Assembly: GCA_016933985.1 (NCBI GenBank)
Contig: JAFGTU010000541.1
Location: forward strand, 1 to 5,896
Source: Sedimentisphaerales bacterium
GTDB taxonomy: Bacteria; Planctomycetota; Phycisphaerae; Sedimentisphaerales; Anaerobacaceae
DNA length: 5,896 nt
Direction of reading: 5' to 3'
This document shows, one piece after another, positions 4,188-5,896 of the stretch (positions are counted from its first letter, which is position 1; the number at the start of each line of letters is the position of its first letter). Below the pieces are notes generated by a model, which searched no databases, had not been told where the DNA came from, and saw only the letters and a list, made by a program, of their open reading frames with translations. The position numbers and the translations under genes are program-made.

Positions 4188-5896
4188 ATGAACGGAAGAA
4201 TGGCAGTTCTGCTTGTCGTTGCTGGATGTATTTTCGCATTTGTTAGGGTCGGCTGCGCGACGCCCGCGGAGGATGCGCGGGCCATTCTTGACGCCACCGG
4301 GATCAAGGGCGGCTTCGTGGTCTATTTGGGCTGTGGAGCCGGTCAACTGACCGCCGCGCTGCGAACGAGCGGCAACATTGTCGTTCAAGGTCTGGACACC
4401 TCGCCGGCGAACGTCGAAAAGGCGCGGGCCGCCATCCAGTCGTCGGGCTTGTACGGCCCGGTTTCGGTCAACCTGTTCGACGGCAAGCGCCTGCCCTATG
4501 TGGACAATCTGGTGAATCTGATTGTCGTCGAGGATGCGGGGCAGGTTCCCATGTCGGAGATCATGCGAGCGCTGGCGCCGCTGGGTGTTGCCTGCTTCAA
4601 GCATGGCGGCACATGGACCAGGACAGTCAAACCATGGCCCGTCGACATCGACGAATGGCCGCAACATCTATACGGCGCCAACAACAACGCGGTGGCCCAT
4701 GACAGCGTCGTCGGCCCGCCGCGCCATTACCAATGGACGTCAACGCCCGAATGGAGCCGCGCTCACCTGGTGCTGCCGTCGATTCAAGGCTTGGTTTCGG
4801 CGAAAGGGAGGCTCTTCACCATCGAAGACCAGGCGTCCATCGAACACCCGGCGCTGCCTGGCAAGTTCACCCTGGTGGCGCGCGACGCTTTCAATGGCAT
4901 TGTGTTGTGGCAACGGGAGTTTCCCGACTGGCATCCGATGAATCTCTACATCAAGCATCTCACGGCCCAGATCATGCGTCGCCTGGCGGTTATTGGCGAC
5001 ACGGTCTATTGCACGCCTGGCTACAGCGCTCCTATCACGACCTTCAACGCGGCCACCGGCAAGCAGCTCAAGACTTATGACGGAACCGAGCGCACGCAGG
5101 AACTCATCTACGAGCAAGGCGTCCTCTACGCTGTCATTGGCGATCATACCGACACTCGCGCCATCGGCGACACTAAGGGCAGCCTGGCCGCAAGTCAGTT
5201 TCCGCAGGCCGTTTACGGTCCGATCATTCCAAAACTGGACGATCCCCAGAGTACGATTGTGGCCATCGACGCCGATTCCGGCCGGCGCCTGTGGGAGAAA
5301 TCAGGCGCCGATACAGCCGGTTACCAGGGCTCAACGCTGGCGATTCACGGCCAATACGTCGCGTTCTGTTCGGCCAAACCGGGGCCGGGCGCCGACATCC
5401 CGGAGCCGGTGCGGGATAATCTTCCCGCGCGCAACACGCAGGGATCAGTGGTCTGTCTCGATCAGACGTCGGGAGCCGTCCTGTGGCGCAAACCGGTCCA
5501 TCTCGCCCTCAGTTCAGTCACCGGAACGGCCCCGGCTCTCGTGCTTTCCGACAGTACCGTTTATCTGGCCGACGCCAAGACCCTGCATGCGTTATCAATA
5601 AAGGACGGGAAGCAACTGTGGACTGGAAGCGCTCAGATAAACCATCACAAGCCGCCAGACCTGTTCCTCACGGGCGGGGCCGTATGGACCGGTAACAGCG
5701 GCAAATACACGGCCTACGATGCGGCTACGGGTAAAATCGTACGGACCATTCAGCAGGCGATGACCGGCCCTATGGGGCACGATCGCTGCTATCGAAACCG
5801 GATCACCGATCGCTTCTTTATCAACTCCGCGACGGGCGGCACCGACTTCATCAAACTGGAAACGTCCGGCGGAACCCCGGAAAATGAATTTCCCAA
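4188..5896 (+). CDS. Exported methyltransferase-like / PQQ-type beta-propeller protein (partial)
   Basis: The frame is open from ATG 4188 to the window end: 569 complete codons and no stop. AAGGAGA (4174-4180) sits 7 nt before the ATG. Residues 1-26 look like a Sec signal peptide (basic start, hydrophobic VLLVVAGCIFAFV, exit near CATPA). Residues about 27-150 resemble a class I SAM-dependent methyltransferase: VVYLGCGAG (44-52, the GxGxG glycine loop), acidic D70 in GLDTSPANVEKA, FDG (97-99) and LIVVED (111-116). A linker DEWPQHLYGANNNAVAHD (155-172) and VVGPPRHYQW (174-183) lead into repeats of the PQQ/BamB type, in which an A/T-x-D/N-x-x-x-G turn follows a strand and is often followed by LW: about 230-241, 284-297, 357-370, 421-435, 466-478 and 507-516. 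Planctomycete proteins with this order of domains are known to me, but their function is not established. A role in periplasmic binding or redox is possible; PQQ binding is not shown. Confidence 0.88.
   Translation, partial: MNGRMAVLLVVAGCIFAFVRVGCATPAEDARAILDATGIKGGFVVYLGCGAGQLTAALRTSGNIVVQGLDTSPANVEKARAAIQSSGLYGPVSVNLFDGKRLPYVDNLVNLIVVEDAGQVPMSEIMRALAPLGVACFKHGGTWTRTVKPWPVDIDEWPQHLYGANNNAVAHDSVVGPPRHYQWTSTPEWSRAHLVLPSIQGLVSAKGRLFTIEDQASIEHPALPGKFTLVARDAFNGIVLWQREFPDWHPMNLYIKHLTAQIMRRLAVIGDTVYCTPGYSAPITTFNAATGKQLKTYDGTERTQELIYEQGVLYAVIGDHTDTRAIGDTKGSLAASQFPQAVYGPIIPKLDDPQSTIVAIDADSGRRLWEKSGADTAGYQGSTLAIHGQYVAFCSAKPGPGADIPEPVRDNLPARNTQGSVVCLDQTSGAVLWRKPVHLALSSVTGTAPALVLSDSTVYLADAKTLHALSIKDGKQLWTGSAQINHHKPPDLFLTGGAVWTGNSGKYTAYDAATGKIVRTIQQAMTGPMGHDRCYRNRITDRFFINSATGGTDFIKLETSGGTPENEFP

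Noticed and set aside
4155..4667. Minus-strand 170-aa frame
   Set aside because: Antisense shadow of the methyltransferase-like domain, whose plus-strand frame has clear motifs and a strong ribosome binding site.
4993..5601. Plus-strand 202-aa frame
   Set aside because: Out-of-frame shadow of the propeller gene; Arg/Ser/Pro-rich with no recognisable domain.

Overview
The window looks like a piece of an uncultured Planctomycetota genome, most likely class Phycisphaerae. Three things suggest this. First, there is a Tat-exported Gfo/Idh/MocA oxidoreductase beside a Tat-exported sulfatase. Second, there is a large exported protein that fuses a methyltransferase-like domain to a PQQ-type beta-propeller, an architecture I associate with planctomycetes. 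Third, the intergenic DNA is full of degenerate dispersed repeats, including an AAAACAAACCCAAT element that I recall from many Phycisphaerae assemblies. The taxonomic call is an inference from these features; no marker gene is present.

Layout. Positions 2-55 hold the last codons of a plus-strand gene cut by the window edge, followed by a hairpin (64-87). A 53-codon gene for a small Cys/His zinc-binding protein lies on the minus strand (400-561). It has a strong Shine-Dalgarno site, a near-consensus promoter (656-683) and a leader containing a hairpin with a T6 run (591-627), so attenuation is possible. Positions 684-1609 have no convincing gene. They hold a series of short repeat relics and one very good sigma70-type promoter (1046-1074) with no obvious target.

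Genes. The oxidoreductase (1610-2929, plus) is intact. It is followed after 56 nt by a sulfatase (2986-3379) that has been broken: the N-terminal third runs up to the catalytic Cys, then joins out of frame to what looks like the native C-terminal tail. The middle of the gene, with most of the active site, is gone. A small minus-strand gene of unknown function (3313-3690) overlaps the 3' end of this remnant. A divergent intergenic region (3691-4187) carries a perfect 11-bp inverted repeat. The last gene (4188 to the window end, plus) is a long open frame with no stop in the window: signal peptide, methyltransferase-like domain, then propeller repeats.

How it fits together. The oxidoreductase and the ancestral sulfatase fit exported processing of (sulfated) carbohydrates, a common planctomycete trait, but the sulfatase is probably no longer functional. 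The propeller protein is separated from them by an opposite-strand gene and about 500 nt, so it is probably a separate transcription unit. I found no tRNA, rRNA, CRISPR array, transposase, phage gene or recognisable defence system. The most unusual material is the sulfatase deletion scar, the exported methyltransferase-propeller fusion, the structured leader of the zinc-protein gene, and the repeat-filled spacer.
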